Positions 25,567-35,563 are shown, numbered from the stretch's first letter. The stretch is DNA of 64,000 nt from Janthinobacterium saanense (GCF_014200675.1 NZ_JACHCI010000001.1:186001-250000); one strand, 5' to 3'. Notes: generated by a model not told the origin, from the letters alone. Numbers and translations: made by a program.

Positions 25567-26061
25567 ATGTGCACCATGACCAGGCAGGGCGCGTATCGCC
25601 AGCGGCGTAGCGGCGGCTTTACCCTGATCGAGCTGCTGGTGGTGATGGTCATCATCGGCGTCACCCTGGGGCTGGTGTCCTTGAACGCCATGCCGAATGG
25701 CCAGCAAGCCTTGCAAAAGGAAGCCGAACGCATCGCCCTGCTGCTGCAGCTGGCGCGCGATGAAGCCATCGTGCGCAGCCGGCAAGTGGCCTTCGAAGCC
25801 GATGAAAACCAGTACCGCTTCCTGGTCTTGAATGAAAAACTGTGGCAACCCGTGACGCAGGACGATTTGCTGCGCGAACGCAGCTTTTCCAATACTCCCA
25901 TGCTGCTCAGCGTGCAGCCGTCCAATAGCGTGGCCCAGCCGTTGCGCATCATCTTCGGCCGCGAGCCGGTCGACAAGCCCTTCGTGCTGACCCTGGCCAG
26001 CGGCGAGCGCAGCGTCGCCATCCGCGCCGACGGCATCGGTCATTTTACGGTCGAACAATGA
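25567..26061 (+). CDS. gspH: Type II secretion minor pseudopilin GspH
   Basis: A 164-residue minor pseudopilin with leader GGFTLIELLVVMVIIGV, the Glu5-containing N-helix, and a globular beta-rich domain. It sits in the pseudopilus tip complex. It follows gspG by 9 bases with no obvious ribosome-binding site, and an internal ATG at 25576 is also possible. The stop overlaps gspI by 4 bases. Confidence 0.9.
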   Translation: MCTMTRQGAYRQRRSGGFTLIELLVVMVIIGVTLGLVSLNAMPNGQQALQKEAERIALLLQLARDEAIVRSRQVAFEADENQYRFLVLNEKLWQPVTQDDLLRERSFSNTPMLLSVQPSNSVAQPLRIIFGREPVDKPFVLTLASGERSVAIRADGIGHFTVEQ

Positions 26062-26447
26062 TTTCCTTTCCTTTTCAACGTTCAGGGCGACAGTCCGGCT
26101 TCACCTTGCTGGAAGTGCTGGTCGCCCTGGTCATCGTCGGCACGGCGCTGGGGGCGTCCTTGCGCGCCGTGGGCAGCCTGACGCAGAACAGCGATGGCTT
26201 GCGCAGCGCCATGATGGCCACCTGGTCGGCTGAAAATCATTTGGTGCGCCTGCGCCTGGCGAAGACCTTCCCGCAGACGGGCACGCGCACGGAAGACTGT
26301 CCGCAGGGTGATTTGCAACTGATATGCGAGGAAGAAGTGGTGGCCACGCCGAATCCCCGTATCCGCCAGGTGCGCGTCAATGTCTACGACGCGCAATACC
26401 CGGCCCGGCGCATCGTGCGCCTGGTCCTGCTGTCGTTTAACGACTGA
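26058..26447 (+). CDS. gspI: Type II secretion minor pseudopilin GspI
   Basis: A 129-residue minor pseudopilin with SGFTLLEVLVALVIVGTAL at the N-terminus and a short globular domain with two cysteines near the C-terminal half (DCPQGDLQLICEE). It forms the tip complex with GspJ and GspK. It overlaps gspH as ATGA and gspJ as TGATG. Confidence 0.92.
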   Translation: MISFPFQRSGRQSGFTLLEVLVALVIVGTALGASLRAVGSLTQNSDGLRSAMMATWSAENHLVRLRLAKTFPQTGTRTEDCPQGDLQLICEEEVVATPNPRIRQVRVNVYDAQYPARRIVRLVLLSFND

Positions 26448-27070
26448 TGGCGCGCCGTTTCTCCCCCGCCGCGGGCTTTACGCTGATCGAGCTGCTGGTG
26501 GCGATCGGCATCCTGGCCATGGTCGCCGTGCTGGGCTGGCGTGGCCTGGACAGCATCATGCGTTCGCGTGAAGTGCTGACCAGCCAGCTGGAACAGGCGC
26601 GCGGCATGCAACTGGCGTTTGCCCAGATGCAGAGCGATTGCGACCACCTGGCCGGCGCCGGCCTGAATAATAATCTGCTCAATGGCCGCACCAATCTGTC
26701 GGCAGAAGACGACCGGTTGACCCTGGTGCGCCTGGCTGCCTCGGAGCAGGAACCGCAGCAGCTGCAGGTGATCACCTATCGCCTGAGCAACGGCGTGCTG
26801 ACGCGGCGCGAATCGAATGGCACGCGCGACCTGGCCGTGCTCGACACCTTGTGGCAGGCGGCGCGCGACGATACCAACACCAGCACGGCCGACGTGCCGC
26901 TGATGCGCGGCGTTGACAGCATGGTCATGCGTGGCTGGAGCAACGGCGCCTGGAACGTGCTGACGGCGGGCGCCGCCATCTCCACGCAAGTGCCGGGCCT
27001 GGAAGTGACCTTGCAGATGCCGGGCCAGGATGCGGGCCTGTCCAAAGTATTTTTACTGGGGCCAGGATGA
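26447..27070 (+). CDS. gspJ: Type II secretion minor pseudopilin GspJ
   Basis: A 207-residue minor pseudopilin with AGFTLIELLVAIGILAMVA at its N-terminus and a larger beta-rich C-domain. It pairs with GspI and GspK at the tip. The start is TGATG-coupled to gspI and the stop overlaps gspK. Confidence 0.93.
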   Translation: MARRFSPAAGFTLIELLVAIGILAMVAVLGWRGLDSIMRSREVLTSQLEQARGMQLAFAQMQSDCDHLAGAGLNNNLLNGRTNLSAEDDRLTLVRLAASEQEPQQLQVITYRLSNGVLTRRESNGTRDLAVLDTLWQAARDDTNTSTADVPLMRGVDSMVMRGWSNGAWNVLTAGAAISTQVPGLEVTLQMPGQDAGLSKVFLLGPG

Positions 27071-28095
27071 GACCCAGGATGAAGCCATTTCGCATTCCAG
27101 CGCGCCAGCGTGGCGTGGCCGTCATCATGGCCTTGCTGCTGACGGCGCTGGCCATCACGGTGGTTGCCAGCCTGTTCTGGCAGCAGCAGGTGCAAGTGCG
27201 CTCGATGGAAAACCAGCGTTTGCGCCTGCAGACGCAATGGGCCATGCGCGGCATGGTCGACTTTGCCCGCTTCTGGCTGCGCCAGGACAATCCCTCGCTG
27301 ACGGCCGCTGACGGCATCTGGGCCACGCCCATCGAGGAAGCGCGGCTCGACGATTATGTGGACCGTGAAAAGGTCGACACGGAAAAATTCGACGCCACGG
27401 TGTCGGGCCGTGCCTTCGATGCGCAGGCGCGTTTTAATATCAGCAACCTGGCCGACGTCATGGGCAACGTCAATCCTCCGCAGGTGAAGGCGTATCAGCG
27501 CTTGCTGGCCAACCTGCAGCTCGACAGCGGCCTGGCGCAGGCGACCGCCGATGCGGTGGTGCGCGCGCGGCCCAGATCGAACACACCGAATACCGGCAGC
27601 AATGACGGTAATAACGGTGGCACAAACGGTGGTGCAAATGGTGGTAGCAACACCACGGCCCCGAGTTCGGGCGGCGACAGCGCGCCGGTGGCGTTCACGC
27701 AGATCGAGGATTTGCTGTCCGTGCCCGGCTACACGCCGCAAGTGATCGAGAAGCTGCGCGACTTCGTCATCGTGCTGCCGACCACGACCCCCAGCGCCGT
27801 GAATGTCAATACCGCCCCGGCGGAAGTACTGTCGGCCGTGACGACGCTGTCGGTTTCCGAGGCCAGCGCCGTGACCTTGAGCAATCCGCGTAAAAAGTTT
27901 GTCGATGCAGGTAATTTCACGAATAATACCAATGGCAACCTGATCGACGGCGTGCCTATCGATGTGAAAAGCAGCTATTTCCTCGCGGTCATCCGGGTGC
28001 GCCTGGACCGCGCGGCGCTCGATGCGCAAGCGCTGGTGTGGCGCCAGCCGAATCCGCAGCGCACTACCAGCCTGGTCTGGTTGCGGGAAAATTAA
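27067..28095 (+). CDS. gspK: Type II secretion minor pseudopilin GspK
   Basis: A 342-residue tip subunit. The prepilin-like N-terminus RGVAVIMALLLTALAI lacks Glu5, as is usual for GspK. A low-complexity Gly/Asn/Thr-rich stretch (residues about 175-205) interrupts the globular domain, and SAM-like helices follow. The start overlaps the gspJ stop by 4 bases. gspL begins 19 bases after the stop. Confidence 0.93.
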   Translation: MRPRMKPFRIPARQRGVAVIMALLLTALAITVVASLFWQQQVQVRSMENQRLRLQTQWAMRGMVDFARFWLRQDNPSLTAADGIWATPIEEARLDDYVDREKVDTEKFDATVSGRAFDAQARFNISNLADVMGNVNPPQVKAYQRLLANLQLDSGLAQATADAVVRARPRSNTPNTGSNDGNNGGTNGGANGGSNTTAPSSGGDSAPVAFTQIEDLLSVPGYTPQVIEKLRDFVIVLPTTTPSAVNVNTAPAEVLSAVTTLSVSEASAVTLSNPRKKFVDAGNFTNNTNGNLIDGVPIDVKSSYFLAVIRVRLDRAALDAQALVWRQPNPQRTTSLVWLREN

Positions 28096-28114
28096 AACCT
28101 GAAAGCGAGTCCCT

Positions 28115-29344
28115 TTGACAACTCTGTATATCCGGCACCCGGCCAAAGTGTCCACTGACAGTGCGGCGGCCTGCCCCTTCGTGCTGGCCGGCGACGGCGG
28201 CGCCCTGCTGCAGCAGGGCAGTACGCCACTGGGCAACCTGGGGCCGCTGATCGCTGGCGCAAAGCAGGTGGTACTGCTGCTGGCGGCAGCCGATGTGACC
28301 TTGCTGCGTCTGAAAACCCCGCCGCTGGCGGGCGCCCGCCTGCGCGCGGCCTTGCCCGGCCTGGTGGAAGAACACATCCTTGGCGACGCGCAAGACTGCG
28401 TGCTGGCTGCAGGCAGCAGCGATGCCGCCGGTCTGCGCACGGTGGCCGTGGTGCAGCGGGCCTGGATAGAAGTGCTGGTAAAAGCCTTGCTGGCGCAGGG
28501 CGCGCGCAAGGTCGCCGTGCTGCCATCGCAGCTATGCCTGCCTTTGCCGCCCGGTGGCGTGACGGCGGCCTTGCAGGCAAGCGGGCAGGGCCTGGAACTG
28601 GCTTTGCGCCAGGCGCCGCAAGAAGGCCTGGGCCTGATCCTGCCGGCCCAGCCGCAGCAGGCTTTGACGACCACGCGTGCGTTTGCCGGCGAGGCGCCCC
28701 TGACCGTGTATGTGGCGCAGGCCGACGTGGCCCACTACCAGGCGCTGGCCGCCGACATGGCGGGCGTGACGGTGGCAGCCGACCATTGGGCGCACTGGAT
28801 CGCCGCTGCCCACGCGGCGGGCCTGGACCTGGTGCCGGCGCTGGGAGCCAACGGCGGTGCGGCGCGCGACTGGCAGCGCTGGCGCTGGCCATTGCGGCTG
28901 GTGGCGCTGGCCGTGATCGTCAACCTGATGGGCTTGAATATCGAATGGTCGCGCCTGAAGCGCGAGGCCGCTACCGTGCGTACCTCGATGCAGCAAACCT
29001 TCAAGGCGGCGTATCCGAATGAAGCGCCGGTGTATGGCATGGAAGCGGAGCAGATGCGGCGCAATATCACTGCCGCCAAGCTGCAAAGCGGGCAGGCCAG
29101 CATGGACGATTTCACCAGCCTGAGCGCAGCGCTGGGCGAGGCGCTGGGCGGCCTGGCCGGACGCGGCGTGGTGGCCTCGCTGGAATACCGCGAGCGCAGC
29201 CTGATCGTCAAACTGAAACCCGATATGGTGGACGCCAGCGCCCAGGCGCAGGTGCGTGAAGGCCTGGCCGCGCGCAAGCTGTCCTTGAATGTAACGGAGC
29301 CGGGCGTGTGGAAAATCACGCTGGCCACGGGAGCGAAAACATGA
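28115..29344 (+). CDS. gspL: Type II secretion inner-membrane protein GspL
   Basis: A 409-residue assembly-platform protein. The actin-like cytoplasmic domain (1-250) binds the GspE ATPase. One transmembrane helix lies near residues 262-280, and a periplasmic ferredoxin-like domain pairs with GspM. The start is a TTG at 28115 (TTLYIRHPAK is the family N-terminus), preceded by GAAAGCGAG. The stop overlaps gspM as ATGA. Confidence 0.9.
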   Translation: MTTLYIRHPAKVSTDSAAACPFVLAGDGGALLQQGSTPLGNLGPLIAGAKQVVLLLAAADVTLLRLKTPPLAGARLRAALPGLVEEHILGDAQDCVLAAGSSDAAGLRTVAVVQRAWIEVLVKALLAQGARKVAVLPSQLCLPLPPGGVTAALQASGQGLELALRQAPQEGLGLILPAQPQQALTTTRAFAGEAPLTVYVAQADVAHYQALAADMAGVTVAADHWAHWIAAAHAAGLDLVPALGANGGAARDWQRWRWPLRLVALAVIVNLMGLNIEWSRLKREAATVRTSMQQTFKAAYPNEAPVYGMEAEQMRRNITAAKLQSGQASMDDFTSLSAALGEALGGLAGRGVVASLEYRERSLIVKLKPDMVDASAQAQVREGLAARKLSLNVTEPGVWKITLATGAKT

Positions 29345-29874
29345 ACGCCGTCGTCAACAAGGGGCGGGTGGCCCTGGCCAGCCGCCAGCAGGCGCTGCAA
29401 GTCTTCTGGACCGAGCGCACGCCGCAGGAACGCAAGCTGCTGACGACAGGCAGCGTCGTCGCCGGCCTGGCGCTGGTGTACGCCATCTTTTTTGACCCGG
29501 CCTGGAGCGGCCGCACCGATTTGCAAAAGAGCTTGCCCGAGCTGCGCCAGAGTGCGGCCCAGCTGCAGGCGCTGGCGCTGGAAGCGGGTGATCTGGCGCG
29601 CCAGACACCGCTGCAGGTGGCGGCCATGAGCAAAGAGAGCCTGGGTGCTTCCCTGAAGGCCAAGGGCCTGACGCCGCAATCGCTGTCGGTAACAGGAGAA
29701 TACGTCAGGGTACAGCTCAATGACGTGCCGTTTGCGAGTGTCATGCTGTGGCTGGACGGTTTGCGCCGTCAAGACCGCGTCGCGGTGCAGGAAGCCAAGA
29801 TCACGGCGCAGACCAAGGCTGGCCAGGTCGACGCCACGTTGACCTTGCATCAGAGTCCGGGCGCGACGCGATGA
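29341..29874 (+). CDS. gspM: Type II secretion inner-membrane protein GspM
   Basis: A 177-residue protein with a short cytoplasmic N-terminus, one transmembrane helix (about 38-56) and a periplasmic domain that dimerises with GspL. The ATG at 29341 overlaps the gspL stop. A longer frame upstream is discarded. The stop overlaps gspN by 4 bases. Confidence 0.88.
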   Translation: MNAVVNKGRVALASRQQALQVFWTERTPQERKLLTTGSVVAGLALVYAIFFDPAWSGRTDLQKSLPELRQSAAQLQALALEAGDLARQTPLQVAAMSKESLGASLKAKGLTPQSLSVTGEYVRVQLNDVPFASVMLWLDGLRRQDRVAVQEAKITAQTKAGQVDATLTLHQSPGATR

Positions 29875-30647
29875 AGCGCCTGCTCGGATGGCTGCTGGCC
29901 ATCATCGTCAGCGTGGCGGCGACCCTGCTGGTGTTTTTTCCTGCCGGCTGGGTGGCCGGCATCGTCGAGCAGCAGACGGCCGGGCGATTGACCCTGGGCG
30001 ATGCGCAGGGTACCCTGTGGCGCGGCTCGGCGTTTATCGGCGGGGCGGCCAGCGCGAATGGCGCCGTGACGCCGCTGCTGCCAGGACGCTTCAGCTGGCG
30101 CATCTCGCCATCGGTGCTGTGGGGATCGGCCGACGTGGAACTGCAAAACCCCGAAGCCTTGTCGCAAACCGTCAATCTGCACGGTGGCTGGTCGCACTGG
30201 CAAGTAAGCCCGGCGTCCCTGCTGCTGCCGGCCGACGGCCTGGGTGGCCTGGGCGCGCCGCTCAATACGGTGGCGCCGACGGGCAGCATGCGCCTGTCGT
30301 GGACCACCTTGCAGCTGGCGCTGGAAAAACGGCAGTTTTCGGCGGTCGGGCGCACTACCTTGCAGATGACGGACATGGCCTCGCGCCTGTCGTCGCTGCG
30401 TCCGCTGGGCAGTTATGAACTCGATTTCGATTGGCAGGGGCAGCAGGCGTCATTGACCCTGCGCTCCATCAAGGGGCCGCTGCTGCTCGATGGCAGCGGC
30501 AGCCTGAATCAGGGGCGCATGCAGTTTTCAGGCCAGGCCCAGGCCGCAGCAGGATATGAAGAGACCTTGGCGAGTTTGTTGAATTTGCTGGGACAGCGCC
30601 GTAGCAATAGCGAAAAAAACATCATCGCCTTAGAGTTTAGACAATGA
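29871..30647 (+). CDS. gspN: Type II secretion protein GspN
   Basis: A 258-residue bitopic protein with one N-terminal transmembrane helix (about 5-27) and a periplasmic GspN-type domain with conserved AGWVAGIVEQQTAGRLTLGDAQGTLWRG. GspN is an accessory component found in some T2SS operons. The ATG at 29871 overlaps gspM as ATGA. gspD starts 4 bases before its stop. Confidence 0.87.
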   Translation: MKRLLGWLLAIIVSVAATLLVFFPAGWVAGIVEQQTAGRLTLGDAQGTLWRGSAFIGGAASANGAVTPLLPGRFSWRISPSVLWGSADVELQNPEALSQTVNLHGGWSHWQVSPASLLLPADGLGGLGAPLNTVAPTGSMRLSWTTLQLALEKRQFSAVGRTTLQMTDMASRLSSLRPLGSYELDFDWQGQQASLTLRSIKGPLLLDGSGSLNQGRMQFSGQAQAAAGYEETLASLLNLLGQRRSNSEKNIIALEFRQ

Positions 30648-32884
30648 AAAAACCATCCGTGAGCCCAAACAAATCCTCCTTTTCGCTGCGCCGCCTTTCC
30701 GCCGCCGCTCTCTTGTGCTGTTCGGTGGCTGGCATGCCGGCGCCTGCCTGGTCTGCACCCGGCGATGAAGCCGCGCTCAATTTCGTCGGCGCCGATATCG
30801 AATCGGTGATCAAGGCGGTGGGGCATTACACCAACATCAATTTCGTCATCGATCCCCGCGTCAAGGGCACGATCACGCTGGTGTCGGAGAAATCGATCAG
30901 CAAGACCCAGGCTTTCGGCCTGCTCGCTTCCGCGCTGCGCCTGCAAGGCTATGCCGTGGTCTCGGGCGACGGTTACGCCAAGGTGGTGCCGGAAGCGGAC
31001 GCCAAGCTGCAATCGGTGCCGACCCAGGTGGGCAGCGGCGCCAGCCAGGTCAAGGGCGACCAGATCGCCACCCAGGTGTTTTATCTGAGCTATGAATCGT
31101 CGGCCAACTTGCTGGCCGTGCTGCGCCCGCTGATTTCACCGAATAACACCATCAACGCCAATCCCGGCAACAACTCGCTGGTGATCACCGATTACGCCGA
31201 TAACCTCAAGCGCCTGGCGAAGATCATCGCCGCGCTCGACGTGCCGGCATCGACTGACCTGGACGTGATTCCCGTGCGTTATGCGATAGCCTCGGACCTG
31301 GCCTCGATGGTCAACAAACTGATGGAAGGCGGCGGCGGCACGGCAGCCGGCGCCGATGCGGGCAAGGTCTCGGTACTGGCCGATCCGCGTACCAATTCGC
31401 TGGTGCTGCGCGCGCCATCGGTGGCACGCGCCAACCTGGCCAAGTCGCTGATCTCGAAACTCGACCAGCCGACTACGCAGCTGGGCAATGTGCACGTGGT
31501 GTACCTGAAGAATGCCGACGCCACCAAGCTGGCGCAAACCCTGCGCTCGGTGGTGACGTCCGACGGCACGGCCGCCGGCGGTCAGCAAAACAATACGAAC
31601 AACGCCAGCAACCAGGGCTTGAATAACCAGGGCATCAACAGCAATAACAACAGTGGCGGCATCAACAGCACTGGCCTGGGTGGCAATACGCAAAACGGCA
31701 CCTCGGGTGGCGCGTCGATGAACAACGGGCCGCAGCAGCTGTCCTCGGGCGGCGCGGCCGGCTTTATCCAGGCCGATGCCTCGACCAATACCCTGATCCT
31801 GACCTGTAACGAAGCTGTCTACCGCAACCTGCGTGCCGTGATCGACCAGCTCGACGTGCGCCGCGCCCAGGTCTATATCGAAGCGCTGATCGTCGAAGTA
31901 ACGTCGGCCAAGGCATCCGAATTCGGCGTGCAATGGGCTGGCCTGTCGGGTAACAGCAATAGCAATTATCGCGTGGGCGTGCTGCAATCGTTCGCTGGCG
32001 GCACCAGCAACAATATCGGCGCCATCGCCACCGGCAAGGGCGCCGTGCTGCCGACGGATGGCCTGAACCTGGGTATTTTCAAGCAGATCAATGGTGCACT
32101 GGGTCTGGGCGCCATCGCCCATGCGCTGGAGTCGGATGGCAACGCCAACATCCTGTCGACGCCTAACCTGATCACTCTGGATAATGAGCTGGCGACCATC
32201 AAGGTGGGCCAGAACGTGCCTATCCTGACGGGCCAGTACACCAGTACGGCTGGCACCAACACCAATCCTTTCCAGACCATCGACCGCAAGGATGTGGGCC
32301 TGACCCTGAAGGTGCGTCCGCAGATTTCCGAAGGCGGCACCATCAAGCTGAGCATCTATCACGAAACTTCCAGCGTGGACCAGGCCACGGCGACGGCTGT
32401 CAGCGGCATCACCATCAACAACCGCGTGATCGAGAACAGCGTGCTGGCCGACGATGGCCAGGTCATCGTGCTCGGTGGTTTGATCCAGGACAGCACCAGC
32501 GACAATGCTGAAAAAGTGCGCGGCCTGGGCGATATTCCCGTGCTGGGCAATCTGTTCAGGTACCAGACGCGTTCGCGCACCAAAACCAATCTGATGATTT
32601 TCCTGCGTCCAGTCATCGTGCGCAGCAAGGAGCAAAGCGGCAGCCTGGCTTCCGACCGCTACGACTATATGCGCGCGGCCGAAGAAATGGCCGTGCCGGC
32701 GACGGGTAATCTGATGCTGAAAGACCTGGGCACACCGGTGATGCCGGCCTTGCAAAATGGCCAGCCAGTCGGTGGCGGCTTGATGTCGCGCCCCTTGCCG
32801 CCAGCGCCGGCGCCACTGGGTGCGCCGGGCAATGCGGTCACGCCGGCCGCTGAATCGCAGCAGCAACCGCAGCCGCAGAACTGA
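30644..32884 (+). CDS. gspD: Type II secretion secretin GspD
   Basis: A 746-residue outer-membrane pore. Signal peptide (cleaved near AWSA, about residue 38), N0-N3 periplasmic domains, and a C-terminal secretin core with the conserved VPILTGQ, VGLTLKVRPQISEGG and VIVLGGLIQDS motifs. An Asn/Gly-rich disordered insert (about residues 314-367) interrupts the N3 region. The C-tail is Pro-rich. No lipobox is seen, so a dedicated pilotin is not implied. Confidence 0.95.
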   Translation: MKKPSVSPNKSSFSLRRLSAAALLCCSVAGMPAPAWSAPGDEAALNFVGADIESVIKAVGHYTNINFVIDPRVKGTITLVSEKSISKTQAFGLLASALRLQGYAVVSGDGYAKVVPEADAKLQSVPTQVGSGASQVKGDQIATQVFYLSYESSANLLAVLRPLISPNNTINANPGNNSLVITDYADNLKRLAKIIAALDVPASTDLDVIPVRYAIASDLASMVNKLMEGGGGTAAGADAGKVSVLADPRTNSLVLRAPSVARANLAKSLISKLDQPTTQLGNVHVVYLKNADATKLAQTLRSVVTSDGTAAGGQQNNTNNASNQGLNNQGINSNNNSGGINSTGLGGNTQNGTSGGASMNNGPQQLSSGGAAGFIQADASTNTLILTCNEAVYRNLRAVIDQLDVRRAQVYIEALIVEVTSAKASEFGVQWAGLSGNSNSNYRVGVLQSFAGGTSNNIGAIATGKGAVLPTDGLNLGIFKQINGALGLGAIAHALESDGNANILSTPNLITLDNELATIKVGQNVPILTGQYTSTAGTNTNPFQTIDRKDVGLTLKVRPQISEGGTIKLSIYHETSSVDQATATAVSGITINNRVIENSVLADDGQVIVLGGLIQDSTSDNAEKVRGLGDIPVLGNLFRYQTRSRTKTNLMIFLRPVIVRSKEQSGSLASDRYDYMRAAEEMAVPATGNLMLKDLGTPVMPALQNGQPVGGGLMSRPLPPAPAPLGAPGNAVTPAAESQQQPQPQN

Positions 32885-32892
32885 TCGCCGTC

Positions 32893-34314
32893 ATGAGTAA
32901 TCTTTTACCTTACGCCTACGCCCGCGATTTCGGCTTGCTGGCCCGGCCCGGCGCGCAGGAGGGCGACGCGGTCGAAGTGCTGGTGGCTGCTGCCACTGCA
33001 CCGGCGGCGATAGCCGAAGTGTCGCGCCGTTTCGGCCAGATCCAGCTGACGGTCATGCCGCGTGGTGAACTCGACGCCGCCATCGCCAGCGCCTACGCGG
33101 GCGGCGGCGGTGACGCCTCGCAGATGGCCGATGAATTCGACGCCGACCTGGACTTGACCAAGCTGCTGCAGGACGTGCCGGCCATCGAGGATTTGCTCGA
33201 ATCGTCCGACGACGCGCCCGTGATTCGCATGATCAATGCACTGCTGACGCAGGCGCTGCGCGAAGGCGCATCCGACATCCATATCGAACCGTTCGAGCAG
33301 ACCTCGGTCGTGCGCTTCCGCATCGATGGCAGCCTGCGCGACGTGGTACGCCCGCGCAAGGCCATCCACGGTTCGCTCATTTCGCGTATCAAGATCATGG
33401 CGCAGCTCGACATCGCTGAAAAGCGCTTGCCGCAGGATGGCCGCATCACCCTGCGCGTGGGCGGCAAGCCGGTCGACGTGCGCGTCTCGACGCTGCCGAC
33501 CGGCCATGGCGAACGGGCCGTGCTGCGTTTGCTGGACAAGGAAGCGGGCCGCCTCGACTTGCAGCATCTGGGCATGAGCGCGCCGATGCTGAAACAGTTC
33601 GATGGCCTGATCACGCAGCCGCACGGCATCGTGCTGGTCACGGGGCCTACCGGTTCGGGCAAGACCACCACCCTGTACGCCGCGCTGTCGATGCTGAACG
33701 CCACCACCACCAATATCCTGACGGTGGAAGACCCGATCGAGTATGACCTGGCTGGCGTGGGCCAGACGCAGGTCAATTCGCGCATCGACATGACGTTTGC
33801 GAAAGCGCTGCGGGCGATTCTGCGGCAAGACCCGGACGTCATCATGATCGGCGAGATCCGCGACCTGGAAACGGCGCAGATCGCCGTGCAGGCTTCGCTG
33901 ACGGGCCATCTGGTGCTGGCGACCTTGCATACCAACGACGCTTCGGCGGCCGTGACGCGTCTGCTGGACATGGGTATCGAACCGTTCCTGCTGTCGTCGT
34001 CCCTGCTGGGCGTGCTGGCGCAGCGCCTGGTGCGAAAATTGTGCGGCTCTTGCAAAACCTTCGATGGTACCTATTGGCAGGCGGTGGGTTGCGAGCATTG
34101 CGGCCACACGGGTTACCAGGGCCGGGTCGGCGTGTATGAATTGCTGCGCACGACAGAACAGATACGCGCACAGATCCACAACCGCGCCTCGGAAGCGGAA
34201 GTGCGCACCGTGGCCCTGAAGGACGGCATGACGGGCATGCGCGAGGACGGCGAACGCTGGCTGCGCGATGGCACGACGACGCAAGCCGAACTGCTGCGCG
34301 TGACCAAAGACTAG
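32893..34314 (+). CDS. gspE: Type II secretion ATPase GspE
   Basis: A 473-residue hexameric ATPase that powers pseudopilus assembly. The N1E domain binds GspL. The Walker A GPTGSGKTTTLYAA, Asp box, Walker B MIGEIRD and His box follow. The zinc tetracysteine motif is CGSC...CEHC with only 12 residues between the pairs, shorter than the roughly 29 in typical GspE. It is 8 bases after gspD. Confidence 0.94.
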   Translation: MSNLLPYAYARDFGLLARPGAQEGDAVEVLVAAATAPAAIAEVSRRFGQIQLTVMPRGELDAAIASAYAGGGGDASQMADEFDADLDLTKLLQDVPAIEDLLESSDDAPVIRMINALLTQALREGASDIHIEPFEQTSVVRFRIDGSLRDVVRPRKAIHGSLISRIKIMAQLDIAEKRLPQDGRITLRVGGKPVDVRVSTLPTGHGERAVLRLLDKEAGRLDLQHLGMSAPMLKQFDGLITQPHGIVLVTGPTGSGKTTTLYAALSMLNATTTNILTVEDPIEYDLAGVGQTQVNSRIDMTFAKALRAILRQDPDVIMIGEIRDLETAQIAVQASLTGHLVLATLHTNDASAAVTRLLDMGIEPFLLSSSLLGVLAQRLVRKLCGSCKTFDGTYWQAVGCEHCGHTGYQGRVGVYELLRTTEQIRAQIHNRASEAEVRTVALKDGMTGMREDGERWLRDGTTTQAELLRVTKD

Positions 34315-34324
34315 GCCCGCCACC

Positions 34325-35545
34325 ATGCCCGCATTCCGTTATGAAGCCGTCGATGCGCAAGGCGCCACCCGCAAGGGCGTGCTCAATGCCGACAGTCCCC
34401 GTTCCGCCCGCGCCGAACTGCGCCTGCAAGGCCTGGTGCCACTGGCCGTCGACCTGATCGCCGCCCAGGTCGATGCGGCCGGCGTCACCAAGCGCCGCGG
34501 TTTTGGCGAGCGCCTGACGACCACCGAGCTGGCGCTGTTTACGCGCCAGCTGGCCAGCCTGCTGGAAGCGGGCCTGCCACTCGAGCAGGCGTTTTCCGCG
34601 CTGCTGGAGCAGGCCGAACGCCCGTATCTGCGCGACCTGATTGCCTCGATCCGTTCCGAAGTGATCGGTGGCGCGGCGTTTTCCGACGTGCTGTCGCGCC
34701 ACCCGCGCGACTTTGCCGAGATCTACCGCGCACTGGTGGCGTCGGGCGAGCAGATCGGCCATCTGTCGCGCGTGCTGTCGCGCCTGGCCGATTACATCGA
34801 GCGGCGCAATGCGCTGGTGCAGAAGGTCAAGCTGGCTTTTACGTATCCGGCCATCGTGACGGTGGTGGCGTTTTCCATCGTGATTTTCCTGCTCACCTAT
34901 GTGGTGCCGCAGATCGTTTCCGTGTTCGCCAATACCAAGCAAAAGCTGCCGGTGCTGACCATCATCATGCTGGCCCTGTCCGACTTCGTGCGCCATTACG
35001 GCATCGTGGTCGCCATCGCCCTGATCGGCGCCTGGGTGGCCTGGCGGCGCGCGCTGCAGCAGCCGGCCTTGAAGCGGCGCTGGCATACCTGGCTGCTGAC
35101 GGCGCCTTTGTATGGCAAGTTCGAACGCAGCCTGAACACGGCCCGTTTCGCCAGCACGCTGGCCATTACGACGGGTTCCGGCGTGCCGATTCTGCGCGCG
35201 CTCGACACCAGCCGCGATACGCTGACCAATGTGGCGATGCAGGAGCTGGTGGAAGAAGCCAGCGGCGCCGTGCGCGAAGGCGTGAGCCTGGCGCGTGCGC
35301 TGTCGGCGCAAAAGCATTTCCCGCCCATGCTGATCCACATGATACGCGCCGGTGAAATCACCGGTGAACTGCCGGCCATGCTCGAACGCGCCGCCAGCGC
35401 CCAGGAGCAGGACCTGGAGCGCCGCACCCTGACGATCGCCGGCTTGCTGGAACCGGCGCTGATCCTGGCAATGGGCGTGGTGGTGCTGCTGATCGTGCTG
35501 GCCGTGCTGATGCCGATTATCGAGATCAACCAGCTGGTACGCTAA
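34325..35545 (+). CDS. gspF: Type II secretion inner-membrane platform protein GspF
   Basis: A 406-residue polytopic protein with two homologous T2SSF domains and three transmembrane helices (about 165-190, 220-238 and 372-396). Conserved TRQLASLLEAGLPLEQAF and the AEFPPMLIHMI-type second repeat are visible. It couples GspE to the pseudopilus. It is 10 bases after gspE. Confidence 0.94.
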   Translation: MPAFRYEAVDAQGATRKGVLNADSPRSARAELRLQGLVPLAVDLIAAQVDAAGVTKRRGFGERLTTTELALFTRQLASLLEAGLPLEQAFSALLEQAERPYLRDLIASIRSEVIGGAAFSDVLSRHPRDFAEIYRALVASGEQIGHLSRVLSRLADYIERRNALVQKVKLAFTYPAIVTVVAFSIVIFLLTYVVPQIVSVFANTKQKLPVLTIIMLALSDFVRHYGIVVAIALIGAWVAWRRALQQPALKRRWHTWLLTAPLYGKFERSLNTARFASTLAITTGSGVPILRALDTSRDTLTNVAMQELVEEASGAVREGVSLARALSAQKHFPPMLIHMIRAGEITGELPAMLERAASAQEQDLERRTLTIAGLLEPALILAMGVVVLLIVLAVLMPIIEINQLVR

Positions 35546-35563
35546 CAAGAATTCAAGGAAGCC

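Noticed and set aside
26776-28674. Long open frame (632 codons) on the minus strand under gspJ-gspL
   Set aside because: It is a shadow of high-G+C codon periodicity opposite gspJ-gspL, with low-complexity product and no ribosome-binding site.
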